Made by a program: the position numbers and the translations under genes. From positions 2,604,001 through 2,668,000 of the forward strand of contig NZ_CP034449.1 in NCBI RefSeq assembly GCF_003952425.1: a stretch of DNA of 64,000 bases, in the 5' to 3' direction. The notes beneath the pieces were generated by a model. It was not told the DNA's origin. It searched no databases and was given only the letters and a program-made list of their open reading frames with translations. Of the stretch, positions 52,390 to 60,242 are shown piece after piece; position 1 is the stretch's first letter, and each line of letters begins with the position of its first letter. The DNA comes from Mesorhizobium sp. M2A.F.Ca.ET.046.03.2.1 (GTDB lineage: Bacteria > Pseudomonadota > Alphaproteobacteria > Rhizobiales > Rhizobiaceae).

Positions 52390-53829
52390 TCATCCGGCGG
52401 TCGGCGTGGCAAGCAACCAAAGGCCGAAGATCGTGTAGGCGATCATCAGCAAGGTGAGTGGCAATTGACTGAGCGCTGCGCGCGACGGCTGCCGATGGAG
52501 ACGCCAGGCAAGGCCATGCGCGACGAGCACGGCCAGCACATGGCCGCCGATGATGACACCGGCCTGCAGATTCCAGAGCCACCGGGCCGACTCGGCGCCG
52601 GCGACAATGCCCGCCTCGACCATCCTGTCGGCGGTGCCGAAGAGATTCCAGCCGAGCGCGAAAGGATCGGAGAGCGCGACCAGCGCGTACTGGCCGTCGA
52701 CCAGCAGCACCGCGAGGTAGTGCGCGATGTGATAGGCAAGCGCGATCGGCACGATCGACCAGACCAGCAGGCCGGCCGCCTCGCCGAAAGAATGTTTGTC
52801 GCCGGGGAGGAGCTGGCCGAGAAAGACGGCCAGGGCGAACACCGCCGCCAGCAAGACGAAGGTGAGCACCACGCCAAAACTGCCGATGCCGATCAGCGCG
52901 GTGCGGCCGGGATATTCCAGCGGATTGACACCGAACAGGCCGAGCCAGAAGAAGGTTTTCGACAGGCCGTCGAAGGACACCGACGACAGCGCCAGCAGGA
53001 GGAAAGCCGTGCCGCTTGGCGGCAGTGGCTCCGCGGCGAGCAATTTGGCGCCCGGCCAGCAGAGTTTCAGCCGGCCTTCGTCACGCTCGAATGGCGCGAA
53101 GCGGGCGACCATCGAGAAGAAGACGCTCAGGAATTCGCCGCGCTTGCTCCAGGAGCCGTAGCCGAAGATGAGCATGGCGATGAAGCTCGCCAGCCAGTAG
53201 AGGCCGGCAGCAAAGGCGAGGCGGGCCGGATCGTCGGGGGCGGGATCGATCAGCTCGAACCAGGCGAAGGCTAAGAACAGCACGAAGGCCGGCCAGTAGC
53301 CGAGCCAGTTGGGCAGGCGCGATCGGTTTGCATCGTCCGCAGGAAGGCCGAAGACGCGAGAGGCGACACGCCACGGCCCGTACCATGGGTTGAGCCATAC
53401 CCAGAGATCGCCGAGCAAGCCCTGCAGCAGCGTGAAGCCTGCCCAGAGCAGCGTCCAGATCAGCAGCGGCAGCGGGTTGGAGAGCGGATCGCGGCTGCCG
53501 AGAAAGCCGGCGGCGACGAGAAGTATGAAGCCGGCAAAGGAAATCAAGCTGAAGAGGGTGCGCGGAGCATCGCCGAAGGTGAGCATGGGCAAGCGCCGGC
53601 GCCAGAAGCGGTCGAGGGCGGCGGGCGGCAGCAGCGCCAGGACGAGGAAGCTGACGGCCACGGCCAGCGCGCCGCCGGCGATGTAGTAGCCGGTCGGGAG
53701 AAGCAGGACGTGACCGCGATCGGAGGCGTGGGCGAATGCGGGGGTGGGGAGAGCAGCGAGGAAAGCGAGAGAGAAGGCTAACCTGCGGCGACGGCGTTCT
53801 ACGGCCCCCCTCTCTGTCCTGCCGGACAT
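52390..53829 (-). CDS. polytopic membrane protein of unknown function (fenitrothion-hydrolase FedA-like)
   Basis: About 479 residues. A signal-like start (RRRRRLAFSLAFLAALPTPAFAHA) is followed by ten or so hydrophobic segments, conserved-looking WVWLNPWYGPW, IFGYGSWSKRGEFLSVFFSMVARFAPF and LFFGVNPLEYPGR-like loops. I recall similar proteins being named after FedA, but no catalytic motif supports an enzyme. The only usable start before the signal segment is ATG 53829, which lies inside the left arm of the palindromic repeat 53804-53964, with GAGGGGGAG just before it, so the repeat seems to supply the ribosome site and first residues (MSGRTERGA). Any homologue with a different N-terminus would test this. 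Confidence 0.72.
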   Translation of the reverse strand: MSGRTERGAVERRRRRLAFSLAFLAALPTPAFAHASDRGHVLLLPTGYYIAGGALAVAVSFLVLALLPPAALDRFWRRRLPMLTFGDAPRTLFSLISFAGFILLVAAGFLGSRDPLSNPLPLLIWTLLWAGFTLLQGLLGDLWVWLNPWYGPWRVASRVFGLPADDANRSRLPNWLGYWPAFVLFLAFAWFELIDPAPDDPARLAFAAGLYWLASFIAMLIFGYGSWSKRGEFLSVFFSMVARFAPFERDEGRLKLCWPGAKLLAAEPLPPSGTAFLLLALSSVSFDGLSKTFFWLGLFGVNPLEYPGRTALIGIGSFGVVLTFVLLAAVFALAVFLGQLLPGDKHSFGEAAGLLVWSIVPIALAYHIAHYLAVLLVDGQYALVALSDPFALGWNLFGTADRMVEAGIVAGAESARWLWNLQAGVIIGGHVLAVLVAHGLAWRLHRQPSRAALSQLPLTLLMIAYTIFGLWLLATPTAG

Positions 53830-53964
53830 CTCCCCCTCAAGGGGGGAGATTAGCAGTTTCAGCGCCGGTTCTTCCTTCGCAACGTCGAAGGTTGGCGAAA
53901 GCGGAGACACAAGCTTAATCTCCCCCCTTGAGGGGGAGATGTCCGGCAGGACAGAGAGGGGGGC
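53804..53964. repeat. large palindromic element with perfect 49-base arms
   Basis: Arms 53804-53852 and 53916-53964 are perfect reverse complements over 49 bases; the spacer (53853-53915) contains GGTTGGCGAAAGCGGA, shared with the element at 50755-50900. There is no open frame for a transposase, so if mobile it depends on enzymes in trans. It overlaps the 5' end of the membrane-protein gene. Confidence 0.9.
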
Positions 53965-54025
53965 GAAGGAACTCGACCTATCCAGCCTCGCAGGACCGCT
54001 CGACGATGCCACAGGGAGCCGCCCT

Positions 54026-55330
54026 CTACACCTTCACCAACTGCTCCACCCTGCCCTTCTCGCCAAAGATGCGCAGATACCGCTTGATTTCCTTCTCATC
54101 CCCTGTCGCCTTGGCGGGATTGTCCGACAGCTTCACCGCCGGCCGTCCATTGGCTTCCGTCACCTTGCAGACCAGCGAGATCGCGTCGAGGCTGTCAGTC
54201 TCCGTCGGGGCGCAGCCTTCGAAATCATTGGTGAGGTTGGTGCCCCAGCCGAAGGACATGCGCACCTTGCCGCGGAAGTGCCTGTAGGTCTCCTCAATGG
54301 TCTCGACCTCAAGGCCGTCGGAGAAGATCAGCAGCTTCTGCTTGGGGTCCTTGCCCCTCTTGCGCCACCAGTCGATGATCTTCTCGCCGCCCTCGATCGG
54401 CGGCGCGCTGTCAGGGCGGAAGCCGGTCCAGTCGGCGACCCAGTCCGGCGCCTCGCGCAGGAAGGAGTCCGTGCCGAAGGCGTCGGGCAGCACGATCAGG
54501 AGATTGCCGCCATAATAGCGCTGCCAGTCCTGCAGCACCTTGTAGGGCGACTGCCGCAACTCCTCCTCGGAGTTGGCAAGAGCCCCAAACACCATCGGCA
54601 GTTCATGGGCGTTGGTACCCAAAGCCTCGAGGTCGTTGTCCATGGCCAGAAGCACGTTGGAGGTGCCGGTGAAGGCATCACCGATGCCTTCCTTCAACGC
54701 CTCGACGCACCAACGCTGCCAAAGGAAAGAGTGACGGCGTCTTGTGCCGAAGTCGGAAATGCGGATGCCAGGCAGCGCCTTCAGCCGCTCGGTCTTGGCC
54801 CACATCTTGGCCTTGGCGCGAGCATAGAGCACATCGAGCGCGAAGGGGCCGAAGGAACGCATCGCCGCGCGGGAACGCAGCTCGTTGATGATGGCCAAAG
54901 CCGGGATTTCCCAGAGCGTGGTGTACATCCAGGGGCCGGGGAAGGAGAGCACGTACTGGCCGTCGCGCCGGGACAGCTCGTAGGCGGGCAAGCGGAAATC
55001 CTCTAGCCATGCGAGGAATTCCGGCTCGAAGATCTGTTTGCGGCCGTAAAAAGTGTTGCCGCCCAGCCAGATCATCTCCTTTTTCGAAAAGCGAAGCGTG
55101 CGGGCATGGTCGAGCTGCTCGCGCAATTCTCCTTCGTCGATCTCGTCGGCCAAGCGCACCGAGGTCGTGCGGTTGATCAAGGTGAAGGTGGCGTCGACCT
55201 TGGGATACATGCCCCAGATCATCTGCAGCATCAGAAGCTTGTAGAAATCGGTGTCCAGCAGGCTGCGGACGATCGGGTCCAGCTTCCAGGTGTGGTTGTA
55301 GACGCGCCGCGCTATGTCAGTCTTTGCCAT
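54026..55330 (-). CDS. pncB: nicotinate phosphoribosyltransferase
   Basis: 434 residues; converts nicotinate and PRPP to nicotinate mononucleotide in the Preiss-Handler route to NAD. Signatures: [35 protein letters not shown], the catalytic-His motif [39 protein letters not shown] phosphoribose region, [17 protein letters not shown] and [11 protein letters not shown]. It is encoded alone here, 9 kb from pncA. Confidence 0.95.
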   Translation of the reverse strand: MAKTDIARRVYNHTWKLDPIVRSLLDTDFYKLLMLQMIWGMYPKVDATFTLINRTTSVRLADEIDEGELREQLDHARTLRFSKKEMIWLGGNTFYGRKQIFEPEFLAWLEDFRLPAYELSRRDGQYVLSFPGPWMYTTLWEIPALAIINELRSRAAMRSFGPFALDVLYARAKAKMWAKTERLKALPGIRISDFGTRRRHSFLWQRWCVEALKEGIGDAFTGTSNVLLAMDNDLEALGTNAHELPMVFGALANSEEELRQSPYKVLQDWQRYYGGNLLIVLPDAFGTDSFLREAPDWVADWTGFRPDSAPPIEGGEKIIDWWRKRGKDPKQKLLIFSDGLEVETIEETYRHFRGKVRMSFGWGTNLTNDFEGCAPTETDSLDAISLVCKVTEANGRPAVKLSDNPAKATGDEKEIKRYLRIFGEKGRVEQLVKV

Positions 55331-55546
55331 GCTTCCTCACCCATGAAGCACGACGCACTCAAACGCGGGCGCCAAGCTTCAAGTCCTTGTTCGAGCAACT
55401 CCGCTTGGAAGACCGTCGCGCGGTTTTCCTGGAATGCCTCAGCCAACTGCCTCTTAGCATTGTATTTTCGAACGCGCTCCCCGCTTTGCAAGCTGGCCCG
55501 ACAAAAAGCGGCTATGCAAGTCCAGCCGTCAGGACAGGGCCCTGGC

Positions 55547-55644
55547 GCATTTCCACCGTTTCACGGAAACGGCGAAATGCTCCAGTTTTTTTGTTTTGAC
55601 GCAATTCCAGACGGAAAACCGCTTCACACTTTTCCTGGAATTGC
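55547..55644. repeat. two adjacent hairpin repeats between pncB and the LysR gene
   Basis: Unit 1 (55547-55580): GCATTTCC...AAATGC with inner CCGTTT-CACGG-AAACGG. Unit 2 (55601-55644): GCAATTCCA...TGGAATTGC with inner GGAAAA/TTTTCC. Unit 2 is nearly identical to 57895-57938. The right end overlaps the LysR coding sequence and provides its stop codon and final residues. The rest of the 290-base gap (55331-55546) shows no gene. Confidence 0.8.
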
Positions 55645-56607
55645 TTTGGCGCCGATAACCTTCAGCGCGGGACGTTTCCTGCGGCTCGGCAGGCGGCCGG
55701 CCACGGGGGCATCGGCGCGGGCCTCGTCCTGCTCCTTCTCCGCGAACAGCCAGTCGATGAACAGCTGGACGATCGGCGCCGATCGCATCTCGTTGCGGCA
55801 GACGACGTAGAAATCGTCGACCGCCGGCACCGAGAGCGTGAAGGGCGCGACGAGCATGCCCCTGGCAAGCAAGGCGCGCGCAGTCACCGAGTCGCCGAGC
55901 GCGACACCGTGGCCATGCACGGCGGCCTCCGTCGCCATGCGCGCATCGCCCAGACGGTGGCGGCGGCCGCGCTCGAGATCGAGCGCATCGGCGGCGGCCA
56001 GCCAGGTGTGCCATTCACGGCCATCGTCGCCATGCAGGAAGACGTGATCGGCGAGGTCGCGGACGCTGCGGATCGGCCGGTTGTTGATCAGCGTCGGGCT
56101 GACCACGGGAAACAATTCCAGCCCGGACCATTTGCGTATCCAGCAGTCGCTCCAGCCACCGTCGCCATAATGCACGCAGACGTCGATATCCCCGGCGCGG
56201 ATGTCCTTGGGATCGTTGGACGGGATCAGCGTCAGCTGGATGTCGGGATATTGCGCCGTGAAGGAGCCGAGCCGTGGCGTCATCCAAAGCAGCAGAAGCG
56301 CCGGCACACAGGACACCGACAGCGTGCCGGCACTCGCCGGCCGCGTCATGCGCTGCGTGGCGGCGGCGATGCCTTCAAAGGCAGTCGAAACCGCCGGCAG
56401 GAATTCGGCGCCATGCGGCGTCAGCTTCACCCGCCGGCCGGTGCGCTCGAAGAGTTTCACGCCGAGCGATTGCTCGAGCGCCTTGATCTGGTGGCTGACG
56501 GCGCCATGCGTGACATTGAGCTCACCCGCCGCCTTGGTCAGCGAGGCGTGCCGCGCCGTGGCCTCGAAGGCGCGCAGCGGGTTCAGCGGCGGCAGGCGCT
56601 TGGCCAT
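55624..56607 (-). CDS. LysR-family transcriptional regulator (GcvA-like)
   Basis: 327 residues: an N-terminal winged helix (LRAFEATARHASLTKAAGELNVTHGAVSHQIKALE) and a LysR substrate-binding domain (GTLSVSCVPALLLLW, DIDVCVHYGDGGW). The family is usually near 300 residues; here a charged extension after about residue 295 ends KAIPGKV, which is encoded by a palindromic repeat. It is divergent from the ureohydrolase gene, and a perfect palindrome sits 16 bases from its start. It most likely controls the ureohydrolase and amino-acid transporter genes. Confidence 0.88.
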   Translation of the reverse strand: MAKRLPPLNPLRAFEATARHASLTKAAGELNVTHGAVSHQIKALEQSLGVKLFERTGRRVKLTPHGAEFLPAVSTAFEGIAAATQRMTRPASAGTLSVSCVPALLLLWMTPRLGSFTAQYPDIQLTLIPSNDPKDIRAGDIDVCVHYGDGGWSDCWIRKWSGLELFPVVSPTLINNRPIRSVRDLADHVFLHGDDGREWHTWLAAADALDLERGRRHRLGDARMATEAAVHGHGVALGDSVTARALLARGMLVAPFTLSVPAVDDFYVVCRNEMRSAPIVQLFIDWLFAEKEQDEARADAPVAGRLPSRRKRPALKVIGAKAIPGKV

Positions 56608-56622
56608 GGAAGGGCTCCTACT

Positions 56623-56641
56623 TTGTGAGATTTTCTCACAA
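56623..56641. promoter_or_regulatory. operator palindrome in the LysR/ureohydrolase divergent region
   Basis: TTGTGAGA-TTT-TCTCACAA, a perfect 8-3-8 inverted repeat, 16 bases upstream of the LysR ATG and about 180 bases upstream of the ureohydrolase ATG. This position fits LysR-type autoregulation and divergent activation. Confidence 0.65.
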
Positions 56642-56822
56642 TCAAGACCCTAACAATATCAATTGATTTTTCAATGCCGCTGCCCGACACTTTTGCCCGA
56701 AACAGCTTCAAGAGACGTGGAATCCGCAAGGACAGCGAGCAACGATCCAGCCGGCAAGGGGCTGGATCCGTGGCTGGCCTGGCAAATCGTCCGTGCGGGC
56801 GGCAAGCACAGGAGGACCGGAC

Positions 56823-57878
56823 ATGGGTTACGATCGCGGCAAGCTCGAAGCGTTGCGCCGCAAATATGGCGAGAGCCATGGCGGCGAGATGTTCGACCCG
56901 AAATTCCGCAAGGTCGCCGACAAGATCTTCAACAAGTCGGGCACGCGGCTTGCCCCCTATTCCGGCATCCCGACCTTCCTCGCCGCGCCCTATCGCGAGA
57001 TCGCCGCCGAGAACCCGGATTTCGGCGACCTGCAGGTGGCGATGATCGGCGTGCCGATGGATCTCGGCGTCACCAACCGGCCCGGCTCGCGCTTCGGGCC
57101 GCGCGCGCTGCGCGCCATCGAACGCATCGGGCCCTACAATCATGTGCTGGAATGCGCGCCGACGCATGAGCTTCGCGTCGCCGACATCGGCGACACGCCG
57201 TTCCGCAGCCGCTACCGGCTGGAGATCAGCCACGAGGACATCGAAAAGCGCACCAACCAGATCGTCGATGCCGGCGTGCTGCCACTCTCGGTCGGCGGCG
57301 ACCATTCGATCAGCCATCCGATCCTGAAGGCGGTCGGCAAGAAGTCGCCCGTCGGCATGATCCATATCGACGCCCATTGCGACACCAGCGGGCTGTTCGA
57401 CATGACCAAGTTCCACCATGGCGGCCCTTTCCGCAACGCGGTGCTGGACGGCGTGCTCGATCCCTCGCGCACCATCCAGATCGGCATACGCGGCTCGGCC
57501 GAATATCTGTGGGAGTTCACCTACGAGTCCGGCATGACGGTCGTGCATGCCGAGGAGGTGACCGGGCTCGGTATCCCGGCCATCATCGAGAAGGCGCGCA
57601 AGATTGTCGGCGACGGGCCGACCTACATCTCCTTCGACGTCGACAGCATCGACCCCGCCTTCGCGCCCGGCACAGGCACGCCGGAGGTCGGCGGGCTGAC
57701 GACGCGCGAGGTGCTGGAGCTGCTGCGCGGCCTGAAGGGCCTCAACATCGTCGGCGGCGACGTCGTCGAGGTGGCGCCGCAATACGACGCGACCACCAAC
57801 ACCGCCCATGTCGGCGCGCAGGTCCTGTTCGAGATTCTGAGCCTCATGGTGTTCAGCCCGGCGATCAGGAAGGGCTGA
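56823..57878 (+). CDS. guanidino-compound ureohydrolase (agmatinase/guanidinobutyrase family)
   Basis: 351 residues with all metal ligands of the arginase/agmatinase fold: His161 in GGDHS, Asp183, His185 and Asp187 in HIDAHCD, Asp272 and Asp274 in SFDVDSIDP. Other features: TNRPGSRFGPRALR and APGTGTPEVGGLTTREV. It hydrolyses a guanidino group to urea and an amine. GTPEVGG and the divergent LysR plus amino-acid transporter point to guanidinobutyrate or guanidinopropionate as much as agmatine; guanidine hydrolases also come from this family. Start ATG 56823 has AGGAGG upstream. An N-terminal extension of about 40 residues precedes the core fold. Confidence 0.88.
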   Translation: MGYDRGKLEALRRKYGESHGGEMFDPKFRKVADKIFNKSGTRLAPYSGIPTFLAAPYREIAAENPDFGDLQVAMIGVPMDLGVTNRPGSRFGPRALRAIERIGPYNHVLECAPTHELRVADIGDTPFRSRYRLEISHEDIEKRTNQIVDAGVLPLSVGGDHSISHPILKAVGKKSPVGMIHIDAHCDTSGLFDMTKFHHGGPFRNAVLDGVLDPSRTIQIGIRGSAEYLWEFTYESGMTVVHAEEVTGLGIPAIIEKARKIVGDGPTYISFDVDSIDPAFAPGTGTPEVGGLTTREVLELLRGLKGLNIVGGDVVEVAPQYDATTNTAHVGAQVLFEILSLMVFSPAIRKG

Positions 57879-57894
57879 GACTTCTTAGTTTCAC

Positions 57895-57938
57895 GCAATT
57901 CCGGACAGAAAACCGCGTCACACTTTTCCTGGAATTGC
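57895..57938. repeat. hairpin repeat after the ureohydrolase gene
   Basis: GCAATTCC (57895-57902) and GGAATTGC (57931-57938) with inner GAAAA/TTTTC pairing. It has the same 44-base length and nearly the same sequence as 55601-55644. A further GC hairpin GGCCGCC/GGCGGCC (57951-57975) follows before the binding-protein gene. Confidence 0.8.
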
Positions 57939-58013
57939 TTTAGCCAATACGGCCGCCGCGCTGGAGCCGGCGGCCGGACGCAACAAACAAGCTTCCAGCA
58001 GGGGAACCAAAAA

Positions 58014-58814
58014 ATGACTCTTCGCAATGCATTGAAATCCATAGTCGCGGCGGCGATGATGCTCGGCGCTGCCGGCCTCGCCACCCAGGCCAAGGCCGAC
58101 GCCGTCGACGACATCACCAAGGCCGGCGCCATCAATGTCGGCATCTTCTCCGACTTCCCGCCCTTTTCCTCGGCCAGCGCCGACATGAGCATCAAGGGCT
58201 ATGACATCGACGTCGCGCAGGCGATCGCCGATGCCTTGAAGGTGAAGCTCAACCTGGTCAGCGTCACCGGCCAGAACCGCATCCCTTATCTCACCGACAA
58301 GCGCGTCGATATATTGATGAGCGTCGGCTACTCCAAGGAGCGCGAGCAGGTGATCGACTTCGCCGCCGCCTACGCGCCCTATTACATCGCCGTCATCGGG
58401 CCGAAAGCGCTCGCGGTCAAAGGCAAGGAAGACCTTGCCGACAAGTCGATCGCGGTTAATCGCGGCACGCTGGAGGATACGTCGCTGACCGAGGCGGCGC
58501 CCTCGTCCGCCGATATCCGCCGCTTCGACAACTACAATTCCGTCATCCAGGCCTTCATCTCCGGCCAGACGCAGCTGATGGTGGTCGGCAACGATGTCGG
58601 CGCTCAGGTGCTGGCCAAGCAGGATGCGCTGCAGCCGGAGCAGAAATTCCAGCTCTTGACCTCGCCCTCGCATATCGGCCTCAACAAGAATGAGGACCGG
58701 CTGAAGAACGCGGTGAACGACGCGGTCGCCAAGATGCTCGCCGACGGCAAGCTGGACGAAAGCTCCAAGGCCTGGCTGAAGACGCCGCTCAATCCCGCCA
58801 ACCTCAAGGATTGA
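58014..58814 (+). CDS. amino-acid-type ABC transporter substrate-binding protein
   Basis: 266 residues, family 3 solute-binding protein. A signal peptide of about 28 residues (IVAAAMMLGAAGLATQAKA). Mature: INVGIFSDFPPFSS, KGYDIDVAQAIADALKVKLNLV, RIPYLTDKRVDILMSVGYSKERE, VNRGTLEDTSL. It lies behind the ureohydrolase and in front of two permease genes; a cationic or guanidino amino acid is a likely ligand by context. Confidence 0.88.
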   Translation: MTLRNALKSIVAAAMMLGAAGLATQAKADAVDDITKAGAINVGIFSDFPPFSSASADMSIKGYDIDVAQAIADALKVKLNLVSVTGQNRIPYLTDKRVDILMSVGYSKEREQVIDFAAAYAPYYIAVIGPKALAVKGKEDLADKSIAVNRGTLEDTSLTEAAPSSADIRRFDNYNSVIQAFISGQTQLMVVGNDVGAQVLAKQDALQPEQKFQLLTSPSHIGLNKNEDRLKNAVNDAVAKMLADGKLDESSKAWLKTPLNPANLKD

Positions 58815-58888
58815 TGCCGATCGGTTCGGCTCCGTAACAGGAGCCGAGCCTCCTCTTGGGTCGGGCGCCTCCAACAAGGTCAATCGCC

Positions 58889-59557
58889 ATGGGCTACAGC
58901 CTCGACTTCGGCTGGCTTGCGGGTGCGGCGGGCGTGATCGCGCGCGGCGCGGCGATGACGCTGCTTCTGATCGCCGTCACGACGTTCGCCGGAACTTTCC
59001 TCAGCATCCTCGGCGCGGCAGGAAAGAGAAACGGCCCCAAGCCGCTTCAGCTCGCTATCGGCGTTTATGTCGAGGTGATGCGCAACACGCCGTTCCTGGT
59101 GCAGCTGTTCTTCATCTTCTTCGGCCTGCCCAGCCTCGGCATCAGACTCGACCCGATCCTGGCCGCGATGCTGGCGATGACGCTCAACATGGCGGCCTAC
59201 ACGATCGAGATCGTCGGCGCCGGTCTCGACGCCGTGCCGCGCGGGCAGACGGAAGCCGCGCTGGCGCTTGGGCTGAGGCCACGCCAGGTGTTCATCAAAA
59301 TCGTGCTGCCGCAGGCGCTGAAGGTGATCTACCCGGCGCTGACCAGCCAGATCGTCATCATGATGCTGGAATCGGCCGTGGTGTCGCAGATCGCGGTGCG
59401 CGAGCTGACCTACGAGGCCGACATGCTGCAGGCCCGCACGTTTCGCGCCTTCGAGACCTATTTCGTGGTGACGATGGTCTATCTCGGCCTGTCGATGGGG
59501 CTGCGCCGGCTGCTCGTCAGTGGCGGCCGCCGCGTTCTCGGAGCCGGCGTGTCATGA
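58889..59557 (+). CDS. amino-acid ABC transporter permease (HisM/GlnP type)
   Basis: A 222-residue permease: GAAMTLLLIAVTTFAGTFLSIL, MRNTPFLVQLFFIFFGLPSLG and the EAA loop EAALALGLRPRQVFIKIVLPQA. ATG 58889 is used as start (AAGGT upstream). The stop overlaps the next permease start by 4 bases. Confidence 0.9.
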   Translation: MGYSLDFGWLAGAAGVIARGAAMTLLLIAVTTFAGTFLSILGAAGKRNGPKPLQLAIGVYVEVMRNTPFLVQLFFIFFGLPSLGIRLDPILAAMLAMTLNMAAYTIEIVGAGLDAVPRGQTEAALALGLRPRQVFIKIVLPQALKVIYPALTSQIVIMMLESAVVSQIAVRELTYEADMLQARTFRAFETYFVVTMVYLGLSMGLRRLLVSGGRRVLGAGVS

Positions 59558-60201
59558 TCGAGTTCACTCTCTGGGACATCGTGCGCAACCTCTTGCTTGC
59601 CGCGCGCTGGACGGTGCTTTTGTCGCTCGCCGCCTTCATCGGCGGCGCGCTGGTCGGGTTGGTGGTGCTGTTCTTCCGAATCGCCCGGAACAAATGGATC
59701 AAGCGGTTCGCTTCGGGTTACATCGCGCTGTTCCAGGGCACGCCGCTGTTGATGCAGCTCTTCCTGATGTTCTTCGGCCTGCCGATGCTGGGGCTGCGCA
59801 TCGAGCCGTGGACGGCGGCGGTGCTCGGCCTGACCTTCTTCGCCAGCGCCTATCTCGCCGAGATCTGGCGCAGCGGCGTCGACGCGCTGCCGAGGGGACA
59901 ATGGGACGCCGGCGCCAGCCTCGGGCTGCATTACCTGCAGGAGCTCAGGCTAATCATACTGCCGCAGGCCTTCGCGATCACCCGCGCGCCGACCGTCGGC
60001 TTCCTGGTGCAATTGATCAAATCGACGGCGCTGACCTCGATCATCGGCTTCGAGGAACTGGTCAGAACCTCCAACGCCATCAACAATGCGACCTTCGAGC
60101 CGTTCAAGGTCTACGGGCTGGTGGCGTTGATCTTCTTCGTCTTGTGTTTTCCGCTGACGCAATACGCACGGAGGCTGGAGCAGCGCGCAGGGGCGCACTG
60201 A
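59554..60201 (+). CDS. amino-acid ABC transporter permease (HisQ/GlnP type)
   Basis: A 215-residue partner permease: AARWTVLLSLAAFIGGALVG, FQGTPLLMQLFLMFFGLPMLG, and the EAA region GASLGLHYLQELRLIILPQAF. It is the last gene of the set; no ATPase gene follows, so the complex must borrow one encoded elsewhere. A bidirectional terminator lies 8 bases downstream. Confidence 0.9.
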   Translation: MIEFTLWDIVRNLLLAARWTVLLSLAAFIGGALVGLVVLFFRIARNKWIKRFASGYIALFQGTPLLMQLFLMFFGLPMLGLRIEPWTAAVLGLTFFASAYLAEIWRSGVDALPRGQWDAGASLGLHYLQELRLIILPQAFAITRAPTVGFLVQLIKSTALTSIIGFEELVRTSNAINNATFEPFKVYGLVALIFFVLCFPLTQYARRLEQRAGAH

Positions 60202-60208
60202 GCCGGCG

Positions 60209-60237
60209 AAAGGCTGCCGACCGGACCGGCAGCCTTT
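60209..60237. terminator. bidirectional terminator between permease and MATE genes
   Basis: AAAGGCTGCCG (60209-60219) pairs perfectly with CGGCAGCCTTT (60227-60237) around a 7-base loop. The A and T ends serve both converging transcripts. Confidence 0.8.
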
Positions 60238-60242
60238 GTCGA

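Noticed and set aside
53830..54012. N-terminal extension of the membrane protein through the repeat spacer and right arm
   Set aside because: It would be translated repeat sequence only and would place the signal segment in the interior of the protein.
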